NCBI GenBank assembly: GCA_016181905.1
Contig: JACOYM010000069.1
Location: forward strand, 1 to 7,117
From: Candidatus Pacearchaeota archaeon
GTDB lineage: Archaea > Nanobdellota > Nanobdellia > Pacearchaeales > GW2011-AR1
Length of the DNA stretch: 7,117 nucleotides
Reading direction: 5' to 3'
How positions within the stretch are numbered: position 1 is the stretch's first letter; every line of letters starts with the position of its first letter. Shown in pieces: positions 5,713-7,117 of this stretch. The notes under the pieces were generated by a model. That model worked only from the letters and a program-made list of their open reading frames with translations, was not told where the DNA came from and searched no databases. Made by a program: the position numbers and the translations under genes.

Positions 5713-5742
5713 CAAAATCGCCTCCTTTCTTTACCTATATTT

Positions 5743-5783
5743 TAAAAAAGGGCGATGACAAAAATGAAAGGCATCATCGCCCT
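5743..5783 (-). terminator. Rho-independent terminator of the AAA ATPase gene
   Basis: A perfect 10-bp stem pairs 5749-5758 (agggcgatga) with 5774-5783 (tcatcgccct) around a 15-base loop. On the minus strand it is followed directly by CTTTTTTAAA. It begins 29 bases after the TAA of the AAA ATPase gene and also overlaps the upstream region of the 84-residue gene, whose promoter would have to lie within or just after it. Confidence 0.88.
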
Positions 5784-5811
5784 GTGTATTTCTTTGTTCC
5801 TATACTCCTAT

Positions 5812-7117
5812 TTAATCTCCTGTTATTCCCTTTGCCTCAAGCAGCCTAATCTCTGCCTCCCATTTTTTTCTGTCGTCGTCATAAGTGTCAGGACTTGGCA
5901 GAAGGCTTTTTTCTGTGCAGTTTATCAGTGCCTGAAGAGTCTGGTATCTCCTTGTGTCTCCTATTGCAGGCTGGACATAGTTATTGATTATCTTCTTTAT
6001 TTGCTCAATCGCAAGCTTTTTGTCTTTAGCTTCTTCAGCTTTGCCAATCAGCCTGCGCCTAATTACATCAAAGCTTGCTGCAGAGTAGCCTTTAGTAAAC
6101 TCATCAAGCGCTTTGATATCTTCCTCTTTGTAATCAGGAAACGCAGCTCCTAAAACCCACTTCAGGAAATCTGTTCTGTCCTCTCCCTCAGGGTCAAGTA
6201 TCGGGATAATCATGTCAAGCCTGCCAGGCCTTCTCATATCAGGGGACAATAGGTGTATCCTTGCTGTCATCAGCAGCCATACAACTTTTCCTCTTAAGGA
6301 ATTATCAGACATCATCGCCTGTATCTTCCCTGTCAGGCGCCTTTCTGTCTCATGCGTTTCTTTAGACACCCCTCCAAAAGCAGTGTCTGCCTCATCAACA
6401 AAAACAAGCGCCTTATCCAGTGCATAGAGAATGCGCTTTAGCCTTTCCAGCTTAACATCACTCTCGCCAAACCACATGCTGCGAAAGTTTTTCAGGACAA
6501 GAACAACCCTTCCAAGCACAGAGGCAACTGCCTTAAACTGAAAGGTTTTTCCACTTCCAATAGGCCCGCATACGCCAATACCAGACAAGGCATTGCGGCC
6601 TGTTTTATTGAACCATGGAATAAGCTCTTCTGCAAAGAACTTCTTCAGATTTCTATAGCCAACAACATCATCAGGAGTGATATCAGTGGGCTTTTCAAAT
6701 TCAACTATGTCTTCATCCTTCCCGCCTAACTGGCTCTTGATAAAATCCTGAACCTTGATAATCACATCCTTTTGCTCAAGAAACTTTTTACCTTCATAGC
6801 AAACTTCATAACAAGATCCTTTTAAAAGCTGCATCAGGGCATGGATTGATAATGCTGCTGTGGATTTTGCTAGCTCATCCTCTGTGCCCCAAAGCTGAAT
6901 CTTTTTGCCTCCTGGCTGCTGCCCATTAAACCAGGAGATAAAATGCTTTCTTGCCTCCTGATTTGGCGAGGGAATCTCCACCTCAATGATTTGCGGCAGG
7001 TTTGCAACAACCCTGCTCACAAGGCTTTTTGACTCTGCAGTCATGATTACAGAATCCCTGCCATTCATAAATTTTGGGTCTGAAAACCAGTTCTGAAAAG
7101 CACCTATTCTATACCTG
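5812..7117 (-). CDS. AAA family ATPase with two AAA-like modules (Ycf46-like layout), 5' end missing
   Basis: The frame is open to the right edge, so 434 C-terminal residues are seen and the true start lies outside; the ATG at 7066-7068 is internal. Numbering from that Met, a first module shows only its end: a sensor-1-like VIMTAES (7-13) and the strand EVEIPSPNQEAR (29-40), without an RRPGR arginine-finger block. A linker region follows (about 45-130). The second module is complete: GYRNLKKFF (137-145), Walker A GPIGSGKT (168-175), pore-loop-like SMWFGES (197-203), Walker B LVFVDEAD (221-228), sensor 1 WLLMTAR (264-270), and RRPGR (279-283). A helical lid and a tail rich in charged residues close it. 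A degenerate module before an active one, with these spacings, resembles cyanobacterial/plastid Ycf46 as I remember it. The sensor-1 position usually holding Asn carries Arg270. Such proteins use ATP to remodel a partner; the partner here is unknown. Confidence 0.88.
   Translation of the reverse strand, partial: RYRIGAFQNWFSDPKFMNGRDSVIMTAESKSLVSRVVANLPQIIEVEIPSPNQEARKHFISWFNGQQPGGKKIQLWGTEDELAKSTAALSIHALMQLLKGSCYEVCYEGKKFLEQKDVIIKVQDFIKSQLGGKDEDIVEFEKPTDITPDDVVGYRNLKKFFAEELIPWFNKTGRNALSGIGVCGPIGSGKTFQFKAVASVLGRVVLVLKNFRSMWFGESDVKLERLKRILYALDKALVFVDEADTAFGGVSKETHETERRLTGKIQAMMSDNSLRGKVVWLLMTARIHLLSPDMRRPGRLDMIIPILDPEGEDRTDFLKWVLGAAFPDYKEEDIKALDEFTKGYSAASFDVIRRRLIGKAEEAKDKKLAIEQIKKIINNYVQPAIGDTRRYQTLQALINCTEKSLLPSPDTYDDDRKKWEAEIRLLEAKGITGD

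Noticed and set aside
5755..6153. Plus-strand open frame of 132 codons
   Set aside because: It starts inside the terminator hairpin and runs antisense to the end of the AAA ATPase gene, with no ribosome-binding site. The same reasoning removes the other plus-strand frames in the window.

Overview
All recognisable genes lie on the minus strand, so transcription runs from the right edge to the left. There are thirteen protein genes, two of them cut by the window edges. No RNA gene, CRISPR array, insertion sequence or attachment site was seen. The DNA is moderately AT-rich by eye. The set suggests a bacterium with a type IV pilus-like export apparatus and lipoproteins: three prepilin-like proteins, two lipoboxes, an M50-type membrane protease and an MscS-type channel. 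No marker gene fixes the phylum. The short, degenerate pseudopilins and the archaeosine-synthase-like radical SAM protein fit a little-studied uncultured lineage such as Omnitrophota, but that is a guess.

Layout in transcription order. (1) 7117-5812: the C-terminal 434 residues of an AAA ATPase with two AAA-like modules, resembling the Ycf46 architecture, closed by a strong terminator at 5743-5783. (2) 5712-5138: a two-helix small membrane protein and a small soluble protein of unknown function, closed by a second terminator around 5003-5057. (3) 4970-213: ten closely spaced genes with gaps of about 15-50 bases and no visible terminator inside. They encode a shortened MscS-like channel, a lipoprotein, an M50B-like membrane metalloprotease, a two-helix membrane protein, a COG1244-type radical SAM enzyme, three prepilin-like proteins, an anchored helical protein and a 52-residue membrane peptide. 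A third terminator lies at 133-181. (4) 108-1: the first 36 residues of another lipoprotein.

Almost everything in segment 3 is predicted to sit in or face the cell envelope. The exception is the radical SAM enzyme, which lies directly upstream of the three pseudopilins. A plausible but unproven reading is one envelope locus in which pseudopilins, an anchored helical protein and a lipoprotein form a surface or periplasmic assembly, with a protease and a modifying enzyme made alongside. The general secretion/pilus machinery (ATPase, platform protein, prepilin peptidase) is not in the window and would have to be encoded elsewhere. Nearly every gene carries almost the same GAAAGGAG ribosome-binding site 6-9 bases before its start, which settled several start codons.
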